DNA from: Amylostereum areolatum
Taxonomy: Eukaryota > Basidiomycota > Agaricomycetes > Russulales > Stereaceae
Length of the DNA stretch: 64,000 bases
Assembly (NCBI GenBank): GCA_012932865.1
Contig: SAXG01000001.1
Coordinates: 423,693 to 487,692 of the forward strand
Direction of reading: 5' to 3'
This document shows positions 1 to 14,918 of the stretch, piece by piece. A program made the translations under genes and the position numbers. Under the pieces are notes generated by a model. The model had not been told where the DNA came from. It did not search any database and saw nothing but the letters and a program-made list of their open reading frames with translations. Every line of letters begins with the position of its first letter. Position 1 is the first letter of the stretch.

Positions 1-330
1 ATGTACTAATGTGTCTCCCGTCGACATATGTATCGCTCATCCCTCGTCAGATCCTCGGCGACGCCAACCCGTTCGTGTTCGTTGGCGCGCACGACGCGAG
101 CGGACGCCACGGCTCTCGCGATCATGTTGCCATTATTTTTTAATTTGCCTCGACTCGACAGGACATGCGGAACAGTACGCATGGCCCCAAACGCATTGCG
201 ACCCCACAACGCTCCCCGGCCACCTCGGGGACCCCCCTCGCGTTCTGGCGGCGCCGGTTCGTATCCCTCTCTCTACGATGCTTGACTGGACTGCACTTCG
301 CGAACGCGCGGCGACAAGCCTCGAGGTTTC

Positions 331-360
331 ACGCCCACGCCCACGCCCACGCCCACGCCC
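331..360. repeat. Hexamer tandem repeat (ACGCCC)5
   Basis: Five perfect head-to-tail copies of ACGCCC in non-coding sequence. A simple repeat with no sign of function. Confidence 0.95.
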
Positions 361-3009
361 CTCACACGCCTCCGCGTCCTCAAAGTTCAAACTCAAACCC
401 AGTCATTTAGCGGCGTCGAAGATCACCGGCCTCCGCTTTCCACTTTCCACCTTCATCTCCTCCTCATAACCGTCCCTCCGCCCTCCGCCCTTGTTTTCTC
501 CTCGCATTTCCTGCCATATGCAGCGTCTGCCCCCCCCCCCCCCCCGTAGCCGGATATCCTTCATCTCCGACTCCTCCCGAGCCCGGCTGCAGTTCATGTG
601 TGTCAACGTTGCCAATGTGCATGTGGGGCGGGCTCGAGCGCCTGGTCGCATACACGGCTACTGGCTTACCTAAACAGGAACGACTTTATCTTCTGTTTGA
701 AGTCTGGCTACGAGAGACTAGGCTTACCCCGCATCGCAGCGCATCGCAGCTTTCAGCCAAAGTCGTGCGGAAATTTCTCAGCGATGTGGTCGGTTTCCCT
801 CGCTGCAGGTACATACCGGCCGGTATAGGCAAGTACGCTCAATGCACCCGGCGCGTTCGAGGCGATTGGAATGTGGGAGTGCTTCGTCACCCATCGTGTC
901 CCCATATCCGCTCACGTTCTGTCAGCGGCGTCGATGCTCTCCATCGAGCCCCAAGTCCAACCTTGCGCAACGTCGGTCTGGTCTGGAACCGTGCCGTGCC
1001 ACGCCCAGGCTAGGACCATACTACTACGATGTCCGCGTCCACGACCACGAGCCGGCGACCGATACGTCGACGGTGCGATCCGGTTGGAACTTGGAGAGAC
1101 CCCGAGCGGCGAGGGGGGCCGAAGAAACAGGCTTTTTACCTTCGCGGTCCCAGATCATCGCCAGATCCACGACTCGGGCCAGGCTACTTGCATTAGGGCC
1201 GTCGCTTCGCTTCGTCGCCGTCGCCGTCGTGATCGTCTTGACCTTCGTCGCCCGAAGTCCGAGCCCGCACAGGGCGGCACAGGGCGATCTTCGCGACCCC
1301 CGCGTACCTCGACTTCGACATGCAGGTGCGCGCACCTCGAGCCTCGACGCGCCGATCCTCTCCCCTCGGTAGTCTCATCTCGATGACAGAACGCACGACT
1401 CGGACCAGCCCCCCAGCCCATCACCGCACGGTCGTCCTTCTCCCTCTCCTTCGCGCTCATCGGTAGACTTCGACCAGACCTCTCGGTGCCCGTCCCCCGA
1501 GTACAATGTTACTACTTATTACTTATGTATGTGTGCCCTCGCTCGGGAACGCTGCGCCGCGTAACTTACTTACCTTATAGGCGCGGTGTCAACAGGGCGC
1601 TGGATGGCAGTGGCAAGACGTCGACATCGACGAGCGGCCGCCGCTCTTTCCCTCCCTGAGTCGCGCCAGGTTTGCGGCGAAGGACCGCCAGGCGCGCGGG
1701 CCCGGGCTGGGACCGCGGAGTCTCATCCTCCTCCTCCTCCTCCCTCTCCTCCCCCCTCTCCTCGTCCTCCTCCCTCCCTCCCTCCCCTTCCATCTTCCAC
1801 GTCCGTCAGCTCAAGACGCGCCTTCGACAGGAAGACATCTTGCCGTACGAGCCAACGCGTTATGGCGCACACGGCCCGGGAGCGATGGACAGGCCTGGAC
1901 CTGGAAGCGACGGCGCGCCCGGTACCAGTCATCGTACTAACTATCGCTCGACCCGCCGAGCAACCCACGCCCTTGCGTCCCGAAACCTGAAGCGCGCGCG
2001 GGGCAGATCGCGGACGCACCACTTATCGGGCGCATCCAACGCGCGACGACTCGGGATTGGAATTATTTAACGGATTGTCGTACATGGTGCCGTCGTGTTT
2101 GTACGGGCGCGTGGCACGGTCTTTCTGTCACGGTGCGTGAGCACGACCCCCCGGGGCCAGGCGAACAGTCGACGTGAACCACCGAGGGGCTCTCGATCCC
2201 CTCGCGCACCGATCAGCACTCGTCACCGCACCGCGCACCGCCAGCCGCCGTCGAGTCAGGACCCCGGCTCAGGCTGTCCCGTCGATCCCGACGGCATCGT
2301 CGTACGCGTGGCCCCCAAGGCTCCCTCGGTCCCCACCCACGCAAACAAACCAACAAAACAAAAAAAACAAGCGCGTCTCGATCGAAGCCCGGTGCGCGCG
2401 AGTTGACGTACGTCGGGGCTGCCCCGCGGTACGTACGGATGGAGAAAACGCTGACTGATACTTACACATCTCCTTTACTTAGCACACGAGTCGCTGACTC
2501 GGACCCGGGGGTTTGCGATCCCCCTTTTTTTACGACGCGATGACGGGTTGACTTATCGGCCACTGCAAGGTCGATGGCGGCGGGGTGCGGAGAAGGAGCC
2601 TGCTGCCTGCTGGGTCCAGACCCCGAACCTCAGGCCTCAGGCAAGGCCCCCGACGCGACGCGCGACGCTTTCGAGCCCGCTACATGACTTAGGAAGGGAT
2701 CCACGCGTGTATCCACCACCGCTTCTAGGCGCACAATGGGGTGGCAGTCAGCGAAGTTCGTTCCACCCTCGCGCCCGAGCCGCCGAGCCGCTGGCAGTGG
2801 GTCTGGTCTGCCCGTGCCCGTGCCGATCCGCCACGAGGACCGCGCCGATCCCGGTCCCCACACCTCGTTCGCCGCAGGAGTCGGATCCTGCAGTGCACGC
2901 TGGCCCACCGCTGGCATGGCATCCCCACCCCTCTAAGTACATACCCCCATCACGGCGGAGCATCATTTAATCTAATTTAATTCTTATCCTTAGGTGACCC
3001 ACCGTCCCG

Positions 3010-3045
3010 AGCAACCCACTCCTCAGTAGCAACCCACTCCTCAGT
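3010..3045. repeat. 18-bp perfect tandem duplication
   Basis: The 18-bp unit AGCAACCCACTCCTCAGT occurs twice in direct succession without mismatch. It lies in intergenic DNA and looks like a local slippage duplication. Confidence 0.95.
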
Positions 3046-5425
3046 AGCAGCAGCACTCCATCCCCTAAACTTTATCTCCAAGTCACGGCTACGCAGCGCT
3101 AGCACGCATGACTTAGCTATGACTCCCCCCCCCCTGCGCGAGTCCACCCTCGATTGATCATAACCCTAAACGCGCGCAGCGGCGACCCCGAAGGGGGATA
3201 GATACCGCGATAGGTGTATACATACCATCGTACACCGTACCATCATCATGATCATCATCATATGTATATCGCCTATATTTCATCTTTCATCTACGCCGAC
3301 CCGCCTCAAGTTGCCCCATTTATCGCCGTACATACTTACCTACAGGCTACAGCACGCATTGCATCGCCGAAAACCTTCGATCGACCCACGCTCGCCCGAT
3401 GCGGCATGCTAGCCTCGAGTGCTGCAACGCACTTGCACTTGCACTTGCAGTATACTTCCTTACGGTGCGCACCCCGTCCTCGCCGGCGTCCAGCACAGCG
3501 CCACTCGCCCCCGCTCGAAGATCAGACAGCCCATGATAGCTGATATGTAGACGGACGACGCACGCCGCGCACGGGAGGACTGGCACTCACCATCGTATAC
3601 GTATCGCAGCGGGCTGAACCCGGCCGCTCGGCGCGACGCCGCACGAACCGGGGCATGTAACTTATTGCAAGTTGCCACATAAGTATGTATGTACAGACGG
3701 TAAGTAGGCGGATGCTGCGACTGCACGTACCGCCGTGGCGCGACTCCGGGTCTCACTTCCACCCAACACGTCAGTCCAAAGTCCTCGAAAGATACTTAGT
3801 AGCAATTCGCATCGCGCACTGCCCTCCACTGGCACCGGCCATCTCCTCCGCGCTCCAAAGGCAGAATGCGTTTTTTTTGCGATCCTTGCGTGGGGATGGA
3901 GATCCCGGGGTTCCTTTAATAACGTGCGTGCGTCGGTGTGCGCGGGCGACGTGCGTGTGTGATCGCGACCACGATCGCGCTGACTCGGATGGGTCATGGC
4001 GAATGCGCGGAGGGACAATGGGATATGCTGCTACTGGGCGCGTGCAACGGTAATGGGTTTCAAGTTTAGTTTGCCAGCGGGGGACCAAGGAAGTTGCCGC
4101 CGCCGTCCTTGCTTGGGTGCCACCTCTGTCCGCGTTTGATCTGCGCAATGGACAGGTAGGACACCGTACGCCGATAACTGCGGGCCCGTCGGCTCGTTAC
4201 GGCGAGGACAGGGGACGTACTGTGCGTGGTTGGGTTGGGTGAGGGATGTCGACGAGCATGTACGCTCGAGCCCTGTTCTCGAGCGGAGCGTCGGTCACTG
4301 CGGGGACGACCGAGCCGATGTTGGGTTACGGATAGATATAAGTGTATGCAAGCCGAGCACGGCGGGCGGGAGAGGGCGAGTGATGCGCGATGCAGATGGC
4401 CGGTGGGTCATCGATGCAATTGCATGATGCATGATGAACTGTCCGTAGCGAAGCCCGCGTTCCGCAGGTCGATTTCCTCCCGTCCGACACTCGGCCGGCG
4501 ACCTACGCTCGCGGCGAGAGAGCAATTCGACGCGTATCTCGATCTGCGCGTCCGTGGTCCCGGGGATCGCGTTGGGACGGCGGAGACTGTGGGTGGTAGC
4601 GAACGGCAGGAGACGCCGCCGGTGACGGGGTCGAGCCTGCGTGGAGGACGACGTTGCGGGTCGACGACTGCGTTGTGGCGTGTTCTTGACTCGTCGTGAA
4701 AGAGGCGCGTCGCGCGAAGCACTTCATTTCGCGCGCGCCCGCGCGAGAAGTCGAAGGGGGGGCGGGCGGGCGGGCGCACGCTTGCGGCCACACAGCCAAG
4801 TTAGCGTTACGTCGAAATCGAATCTGATCTGGGCCGGTGGTATATACGCGATCGCCTTCTCCCGCGGCAGCCCTTTTCGCCAAAGATGAGGAGGGGTGCC
4901 TTGTGAAAGGGATTGGGGAAGGGAAGAGGAAGGGACATAAGAAGAGATCAGATTGGAATGAGAGGGTGGCGGTACTTGGGAGGGGAGGGTGAGGGGATGC
5001 ATTGCGTGCAAAGTGGACGGGGACGTCAGGCGGGGGGGTGCGCAGCAGAGAGGGGAGACCGGGTTCAGGACGGTGCATTGGCCGAGGATGGGTGCCATGT
5101 GGAGATGCCGTCACCGACGGACCGCGACCTGGACCGGGGGGGAGGCGGCGCTCGGTTCGAGGGACGAACCAGTGGAACGAACCGGTGCCGCGGAGATGAT
5201 GGAAGGGCGGGGATTGCCGGATATCGCACGGCGGACGGAATGGGGACCGGCGGAGGAGGGGGACCAATCGGCAGGGCGGGGACCAAGTTCGGGACGAGCT
5301 CGAGGAGAAGGCACCCAGCCACTGGCGGCCACTGGAAAGTCTGGCGGCCTCTGCAGAGTCTGGCAGCCCAGGCACCGCTCGCGCCCCCTTCAGCCGTCCA
5401 CCTTCGCTTCCAACCAAAATCCTTT

Positions 5426-5431
5426 TATAAA
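5426..5431 (+). promoter_or_regulatory. TATA-like element before the CSL gene
   Basis: TATAAA lies about 62-67 bp upstream of the chosen CSL start codon and is followed by pyrimidine-rich DNA, which suits a fungal core promoter. This is a positional inference only. Confidence 0.45.
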
Positions 5432-5492
5432 GCCTTCTTGTGCACTCCGACGCCCGTTCGTGCATGTCCTCGCCCTCTCGGACTCCGATTAG

Positions 5493-8400
5493 ATGGCAAC
5501 CACCGCTTGGATGCCCGTCGACCCTCCCCGCTCTCCCCGCAACAACTCCCACCACAACCCTCCCGTCGACCTCTCCCGCTGGGAACTCGCCGAGATCCTC
5601 AAGTCCTCCACCCTCGCCCGCGACAGGATGATCAACGTCGACACCCATCCCCCGCCTCCGCCCCCGCCTCACCACCACGCTTACAATCACTCCCCCTACG
5701 ACCAGGCCATCCACAGCGCCATGGACGGTATCGCGCCTTCTCCCTCCCACCCTTTCGACTCGGACAAGATGGAGATCTCGGATGCGTACGACCTGTTCAA
5801 CGCCAACGCCAACGCCAACGCCAACGCCAACGCCACCTCCCCCACCTACCCCACAGGTCGTTTCCGCTCCAACACCTCCCCCGCCGCCCCCTCTTACTCC
5901 CTCAACACCGACTCTCTCTACTCTCACCCCTTCCACGGCGACTCCCTCCCCTCCTTCCACTCCCAGAACACCCCCGGTCCCTACGACATCGTCAGCAGCA
6001 TATCCTCCTCCTACTCCAGCGGCAAGGCCACGCCCCTCACCCCCAACGACCCCATCCACCACTCCCCCTTCGCGGCCAACCCGCCTCCGCCCAAGCACGA
6101 CCTCGCCTCCCCGCCCTTCTCAGATCTCATCTCCGACAGGCGTCTCTCCTCCGTCAGCTCGAACGGCTTCCAGCCCGACATCCACGACGACTTTGGTCTC
6201 TCCTACGCCTCCAACTCCCTCCCCCCCTTCCAGGAACGCCTCTCTCGCTACTCGAACGACAACGTCTACCACTCCCTCCCTCCCGTTCAGCACAACGCCG
6301 TCGCTCCCCAGGCTACCCACTACCGCCCCGATGCTCCCCCCTCCTACGACGACTACATGCTTCCCAATCCCACCAACACCCTCTCTCTCCTCCACCACAT
6401 ACAGCCACAAGGCCCCATGGGTGCCGCCGCTGATTTGCAGTCTTTCATCCGGTATGTCTCCTTCCCGTTTCTCCCCACCTCCCCCCAACCTATCTCCGTC
6501 CCACAGCCCGTTCCTCGATCAATACGTTCGCACCCCCAACCGCCTCGCCTTTGGCGAACGCACCGTCATCGTCATGTCCAGCAAAGTCGCCCAAAAGTCC
6601 TACGGCCAGGAAAAGCGGTGCGTTCCGCCCCCTTCCCCTCTCCTGCGCGTCTGTAACGTAATCTCCCCAAAGTCGCTGATCGCCCCGCTCGTTCTCTCTG
6701 ATCCCGTCCAGGTTTTTGTGCCCCCCGCCCACGGCGATCATGATCGGCAATTCCTGGTGGTCCGACGTCGTCCGACGCGGCGAAGAGCCCAGGCTGTCCC
6801 CGCCCCGCGTCGTCGTCTCCATCTCGGGCGAGCCCGCCCCCCAGGAGGGCACCGTCGAGTGGTGCGCCGCCGCCGGAAAACCCTTCGACGCCACCGACCC
6901 CCCCACCGGCACTACCTACATCGGCCGCTGCGTCGGCAAGCAACTCTTCATCTCGGACGTGGACGAGAAAAAGAAGAAGGTCGAGGCGCTCGTCAAGATC
7001 GTCGCCCCCGCGGGCGACGACGAGCCCGAGCGCGTCATCGGCACCTTCCCCAGCCGGCCGATCAAGGTCATCTCCAAGCCGAGCAAAAAGCGGCAGAGCG
7101 CGAAGAACCTCGAGCGTGAGTGCGTTCGTTCCCCCCCTTCCCTGGGGGTTGAGCCGTTCGGTCGCTGACGGCGCCCGCGCGCGTGACGCACAGTGTGCAT
7201 CAATCACGGCTCGACGATCTCGCTCTTCCACAGGCTGCGTTCGCAGACGGTGTCCACCAAGTACCTCTGCGTCTCCGGATCCGGGTCCTCCTTCAAGGGC
7301 TCCGACGGCGCCCCGCTCATGGGCGTCGATCAGCGCACGCGCACGTCCACGCCTTCCTTCATCGCGCGGACTTCCAGCTGGGGTGAGTTTCGATCCTTCT
7401 GAGCGCCCATCTCCCCCCTTCCCCTTCGGCCGAACGAAGAAGGCAGAGCTGACTCACGTGTTCGCAGACCCGTTCGTGATGTACATCGTCGACGTCGACA
7501 AACCCGCGGGCGGCATCGACGTCCCGCCTCCCCCGCCCCCGCAACCGGAGTACCCCTCCCCCCCGCCGAACGCGATCCCGTTCATGAACAACGGCTCCCC
7601 GATCCCCATCTACTACAACCAGACCGTCGTCCTCCAATGCCTCACCTCCGGCGTCGTCTCCCCCGTGCTCATCATCCGCAAAGTCGACCACCAAACCACC
7701 GTCGTCGGCGGCGGCGCGCAGGAGGGCGCCAAGGGCGTCGGAGAGTCGTACTGCGTGCCCGGCGAGGTCTGCGGCGACCCCGTCAGCCAGCTCCACAAGG
7801 TCGCGTTCGAGGTGTACGAGCCCGGGAAGGGCGCCCCCGAACCGGGCACCCCGGGCGCGTCCGGCGCTTTCCTGTCCTGCATGGGCGAAAAGGTCAACAC
7901 CTACCGCCCCATCGACGGGCGCATGTGGGCCGGCGGCGGCCTCGACGGGCCCCTCGCGCGCGGCGGTGGCGGCGGCGGCGGCGGGGAGTCGCCCGGTCTT
8001 CCCGGCTCGCCGCTCGTCGGCACCCCCGCGTCCGCGGGCGGCGCGAACGGCGATTACTTCGGGCACGGGGGGCACCCGCACGGGCCGCTGGGGGGCAGCG
8101 AGCCGACGTCGCCGGGCGCGGCGGAGTTCCCGTCGAACGACGGGGGCAGGGTGAAGAAGGGCAAGCGGAGCGCGTCCTCGGCGGGGGGCGTGTCCCGCTC
8201 GAGCGCGTCGTCCAAGGGGCGCCGACGTCCGACGTCCGCGGGCTCGTCCGGGTCGCGGCACGCGGGCGGGGACGGCGGGGCGTCGTCGGGTGCGCTGTGG
8301 CAGGTGGACATCGGGGAGACGAGCGTGTGGACGATCGTGGGCACGGACCAGGTCCGGTACAACTTCTACGTGCCGCCGGTGCTGTTCGACCACCCGTCCG

Positions 8401-8786
8401 CGCCGCAGACGGGCTCGTTCCCGATCCCGTCCAAGCCGGTGACGCCCTTCCCCGGGGTGGTGAAGTACCTCCCGCCGGACCGCGCGGCGGAGGCGCCCAA
8501 GGGCCACGGCACGCGGCAGATGCTGGCGACGAAGAACGCGGCGCCGACGAGCAAGATGCTGACGCTGTACGGGGAGAACTTCGTGAAGACGGAGCCGGTG
8601 TCGGTGTTCTTCGGGAGCGAGCCGAGCCCGTTCGTGGAGGTGCGGTGCACGGAGGTCGTCGGGTGTTTGCCGCCGGAGGGGCAGGGGCAGGGGATGGGGA
8701 TGGGGATGGGCGCGGGGAAGCGGAGGCCGATTATTTTGGTGAGGGGGGACGGGGTCGTGTTTCCGTCCGCGACGATGTATCCGTGA
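5493..8786 (+). CDS. CSL-family (CBF1/Su(H)/LAG-1) transcription factor
   Basis: Five exons: 5493-6451, 6507-6617, 6712-7115, 7194-7382, 7468-8786; 993 residues. CSL proteins bind DNA as sequence-specific transcription factors; in fungi, which lack Notch, they act in cell-cycle, adhesion and lipid control (known from fission yeast Cbf11/Cbf12). Residues 1-315 are Pro/Ser-rich and disordered, with an (NA)6 stretch. The Rel-like DNA-binding domain starts near residue 318 and carries the family signatures AQKSYGQEKRFLCPPP, NHGSTISLFHRLRSQTVSTKY and SSWDPFVMYIVDVD. The beta-trefoil domain follows (VLIIRKVDHQT, DPVSQLHKVAFEVYE) but is split by about 130 Gly/Ser/Arg-rich residues (roughly 700-830) before the WTIVGTDQVRYNFY segment. 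An IPT-like C-terminal domain closes the protein. All splice sites are GT-AG and restore conserved motifs, so identity is firm. Confidence 0.95.
5799..5834 (+). repeat. Coding hexamer repeat (AACGCC)6
   Basis: Six perfect AACGCC units encode Asn-Ala repeats in the disordered N-terminal part of the CSL protein. It is likely to vary in length between strains. Confidence 0.95.
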
Positions 8787-8901
8787 TGCGTCTCGCTTTT
8801 TCTCTCGTTTTCTCTCTTCTTTCTGTCGTTCCCCCTCCCCCCTCATCTATGAGTTCTCCTCGTCGTCGCATCGTCGGTTTTCCTTTCGCGTCTCCTACCG
8901 T

Positions 8902-8933
8902 TACTGCTACTGCTACTACTACTACTACTACTA
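8902..8933. repeat. TAC/ACT trinucleotide microsatellite
   Basis: Interrupted then perfect TAC repeats just downstream of the CSL stop codon, probably in its 3' untranslated region. Confidence 0.85.
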
Positions 8934-9689
8934 CCACCATCTGTGCTCCATATCCCCCACCAAACCCGTTTGCTCGCTGTATATCCCCTCCTCTTTTCTC
9001 GGGTATTTTTTGTTTGTTTGTGCGGACGTGAAGTGCCTCGTTTATCGCCCACCACCCTCCATGCGCTGTATTGCTTGCTCTCGCTGTTTCTTGCATCCAT
9101 CTCGTCGTCCATCTTTATCTCTCTCCCACACCCCTCGCATCCCCCCCCCCTACCCCACACCCCGCTTCCTACCCTCGTTTCTGCGCGACTTGTCCTGGGA
9201 TATCTCCCGCGCGGACCGTCCCGCCGTTTATACTCTTCGTTTGCTCCTCCCTCCCTTTGGATGCGTGCTGTGTGCTGTGTAGTCTTGCCTGTGTTGTCTC
9301 CCCCCCCCCTCTCGCCCTCTCTCCGTACACCTAAATGTAACGTTAACTACCCCACCCCCCGCGCAGCGTCGATCGTGCTCCGTATACATATGTAGCTCGG
9401 GTGTGTTTTTGCATTGCAGTCGATTCCGGTCTGGATGGAAAGGGAATGCAACCGGGTTTGGGAATGCTAGATCGGAGGATGGGGGGTGGGGGGAACGGGA
9501 AATTGCAAGAGAAGTGGCGCCGTGCGATGCATGGGATCCGGTCTGTTTGTGTGTGCATGTGCATCGATGCGCTCGTACGTTACAGAATGGGGGATCCTTT
9601 CAAAGCGTGGCTGCTCGCCGTGCTATCTTGATCGATTGCCTCCGACGAGTCGTGCGCCAAACAATGCTGGAACTTGTTATGCAAACGGA

Positions 9690-9715
9690 GTACTTACTTA
9701 CCAGTAAGTAAGTAC
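9690..9715. repeat. Perfect 12-bp inverted repeat, 2-nt spacer
   Basis: GTACTTACTTAC at 9690-9701 is followed after CA by its exact reverse complement at 9704-9715. It could form a hairpin or be a palindromic protein-binding site. The same core words recur elsewhere between genes in this window. Confidence 0.9.
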
Positions 9716-11857
9716 AGTACGTTCCGCTACGTTCCGCCGTACATACGTGACCCGTCCTGTCCGAGTCGCTTCCATGCGTGCGTTGACGTGTTGATGTCAT
9801 GCGTCATCGTGAGCAGTGCAGGTACTTATCTATATCATTATCAATGCCGGACCGCCGGTGATGTCGATGAGTTCGTGCGTCCATCGAGCCGCGTGGAGTG
9901 AGCTTGAGTCCCGACTACTTATGCGTCGTAGTAGGAGCTAGGTAAGTAGGAGTAAGGGCGTACTTACTGGCTTCATAGTAGGTGCCAGGGTCATCCTTTG
10001 CTGTCGAAGATCCTTCGCTTTACTCGTCCGCGCGCGGGTTTTCAGTTTCCGCCTCTAGCGTCGCGTGAGTGCACGCGAACGCCGAGTCACGAGACTCAGA
10101 GCGCGCGAACTTCGAAGGCGAAGCTCTGTTCTGTGCGTTCCTCCAAACCATCGCCGTCGCCGCGCTACTGCATTCACAGCTGATAACGTCTTGGCTCCGT
10201 CTCGGTTGGCTGGCGGGCGGGTGCCCTGCCCAGTGTGGATTCCGAGTACAGAGCGCTCGCGCCGGGAGTAGATGATGCTAGTTCGGTCCGAGGTGGTGCG
10301 AGGTAGCCGCGTGCAGGACGGGGTACGTCCATGTTTTCGCATCTAAGGCATTCCATCGCGCGATAGGCGTTGTGTTTGTTTTTCTGGGGTGGCAAGTAAG
10401 GGCCGTCAGATGAGGGGGGGGCGAAAGAGGGGGGGGGGGCGGTGATGATCCTGGCCCGAGCTCGTAAGTTTGGCCCGTCACCCCGTGATGCAACCTGGAT
10501 GCAACAGCTTGAGCTCGCGATGTGAAACTGTTGAGATCGGTCTGTTTTTGCTTGGGCGAGTGTATTCAATGCCACCTGGGGCGAATGTGGCTTTGATCAT
10601 CTGCTACTTACTATCATAGGCATCACCGACGCCCCGGCGCCGAGCGACGCGTTCGACGACTGGGTGTGTTCCGCACCCAGGTAGGTCGCAATGAAACTCG
10701 TCGTGGGACCGTCCGATCGCCTCCTTCGCCACCGGGAGTTATCTCTGTTCTGTATACTTTGGTCTGATACGTGATCGGTAGGAGATCTGCCCTGCTGTTC
10801 GTTGCCGCTTTGCTCTTACACTGATGTTTGTTTGTTTTTCGCTCGAGGATGCGCCTGAATACGCGCCGAATACACTCGCGACTTCTCGTTCCTCGTCGCT
10901 AAATTCCAGTCCGTTCGGGTCCGCGTCCGTTTTCCCGCACCAGACCGCTTGAGCGTGGGCGGCGGCCAGGCGGCAGAGCGCCATGTTTGCGATATTTCGG
11001 TTTAGCCCACGCTCATGAACGCTCTGGTGGAGTACGTTCAACGTTCAGCCCTTGCACACCCACGCTGATTTGCGACGAGGATGGCATCAGGCGCTCCTGG
11101 ACTCAGAACCTGGAGATACACTGCGATCAAGGCCTTCCTTGGGCCCGAGGAAGTTCGTATATATCTCATCCTCAGGGGGGGCACCTACCGCCAAGTATCT
11201 CAATGTTCCCTCTTACCGGCCGCGGCACGCGCTCGCGCTCCGCGAAACGACTCGTGAGGGGGCTCATGTGGGCCATAAGTATCTTGGTACTTGTTCATTT
11301 TGAGAAGTTCCTGGAACGCCGGCGTTAACAATCCTTCCGACTCCCGTTATAAAATGTATACAGCGTCAAAAATGAATGCAATGTGGCTATGCGGGCCATG
11401 ATGACGGGTGGGGAACGCGGGTTGTTGATCCCTCCCCTCGTTTAATTATACAAGCCCAACGGGGTAAGTGAGCTCGTCGGGCAGCCTTGGAATACTTACT
11501 GGTATGAGGCACCAAAGTCCGAGTGATCGCTTTCTTACTCATGTATGCCGAGGCCCTTGAGGGTGTATAAAGTATTGAATTCAGCCCGTGATCTGCGGCG
11601 GGATGGCCGTCAACCTTCCATGTCCCGACCGATTGAACGCGTTCATTTCGACTTGAACGTTTGAACAAACAACTTCACAGCCACAGGCCACGTGCACGCG
11701 AAAGTCGATCCGGGAAGCGGGCGCCTGAAATGGACACCGAACCGACCGGAAAAGGAAGGAACGCGCGCGCGCCTCGGAAGGGGTAAGCCAACGCGCCAAC
11801 CGACAATGAATTGACAAGACCGGACACATACTCTTCGTCGCCTTCTTTGCTTTTGCC

Positions 11858-12592
11858 ATGTCTCTGGTCGCCGCGCCGTATCAACTGTGGAGATGGTACG
11901 TCGACTACCTCTGGTACTATGAGCGCGATTCCTGGGTCGCGAGCACCGCTTCCACCTTCCGCATCCTTGCCGCCATCACGCTCTTCCCTGGCATCGTCCT
12001 TGTCCTCCTCGTACGTCCCCTCGTTCCCTGTGTCCAAACTCTGGACCATCGCGCCACCTGCTACGCAAAAGTATACTGATGGATCTGCGCACCTTGTTAT
12101 AGGACGTGGCATCCTATGTCATCGCGCGCACACTCGGCGACCCCACCGCCTCGACGTCGTCCAAGTCTGTCGCACCCAAACCCGTCGCGTCTGCCGACAC
12201 ACCACACACACCGACCCCCTCCACCTCCTCTAGTCCCCCCCGAATCGTCATCGAAACCGAGGCTGTGCCGTCGCCCTTCTTCATCTCCCCCGAGGACGGC
12301 GAGGACGACGGCACGGCGCGTCTCGCGGGTGCCGGCGTGTTCTCGCCCGCGCCGAGCCAAGCCTGGTTCTCCGGTTGCGACGCGCAAGAACCTCGCGCGC
12401 GATTTGGAGCGATATGGAGGGAGCGGGGACACCACGGAGGGCGAGCAGGAGGGATCGAGTCGGAACGGGGACACGAGCGGGGATGAATCCTTCGCGATGT
12501 TGGAGCGGGACGAGAGCTTCGAGGATGCGGGATTGCATATGCGCCGGCGGGGACGGCCACTGGACGCGGAGAGTCATGGTCGGGACGCGTAG
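11858..12592 (+). CDS. Small membrane protein, unknown function
   Basis: Proposed exons 11858-12010, 12103-12336 and 12389-12592 give 196 residues. I do not recognise the family. The first 65 residues are aromatic, then hydrophobic (around ILAAITLFPGIVLVLL), suggesting one membrane helix that continues across the first splice junction into DVASYVIARTLG. The rest is Ser/Thr/Pro-rich, then acidic and hydrophilic, so a short membrane anchor with a disordered tail is likely. The first intron is well supported by position and frame. The second (GTGTTC...CAAG) is inferred because the frame changes there; its acceptor lacks a pyrimidine tract. The 3' end converges on ESA1 with about 230 bp between stop codons. 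Confidence 0.6.
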
Positions 12593-12823
12593 ATGCGGTG
12601 TGTAATATTAGACTCCTTTTTCTCTCAGATACACGGACGGAAGTCTGCCACGAGATGGCAGTCGATCTACATATTACGGAGTGGGAGTGGTGGTACAGAG
12701 GCTACGGGTACATGTATGATTACAGGAAACCATCCACAAAAACAAAAACAAAAACAAGCGAGAAGATCCCACAGCCGGTCGGCATCTCTCCTCCACTGAC
12801 TCCAGACTACAACGCCCGCCATG

Positions 12824-14918
<2,095 letters not shown>

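Larger units (their letters stand above)
1..5492. other. Long region without a supported gene
   Basis: No reading frame here shows a recognisable domain, sensible codon use or a plausible exon chain. Most open frames reflect the high GC content. It contains an ACGCCC hexamer array, an 18-bp tandem duplication near 3010 and scattered TACTTAC/GTAAGTA words. The last few hundred bases are probably the promoter and 5' leader of the CSL gene, with a TATA-like element about 65 bp before its start codon. A non-coding RNA or a very divergent gene cannot be excluded without transcripts. Confidence 0.6.
8787..11857. other. Intergenic DNA, no supported gene
   Basis: Begins with the 3' flank of the CSL gene, including a pyrimidine-rich tract and an ACT/TAC microsatellite. 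A perfect 12-bp inverted repeat and several TACTTAC/GTAAGTA words lie near 9.7-10.6 kb. Open frames are short and show no family signature or credible exon chain. The final part is probably the promoter of the small membrane protein. Confidence 0.6.

Noticed and set aside
4503..6098. 531-codon minus-strand open frame
   Set aside because: Antisense to the first CSL exon; Gly/Val/Arg-rich from GC bias, no domain.
7637..9031. 464-codon plus-strand open frame overlapping CSL
   Set aside because: Arg-rich shifted frame of the last CSL exon.
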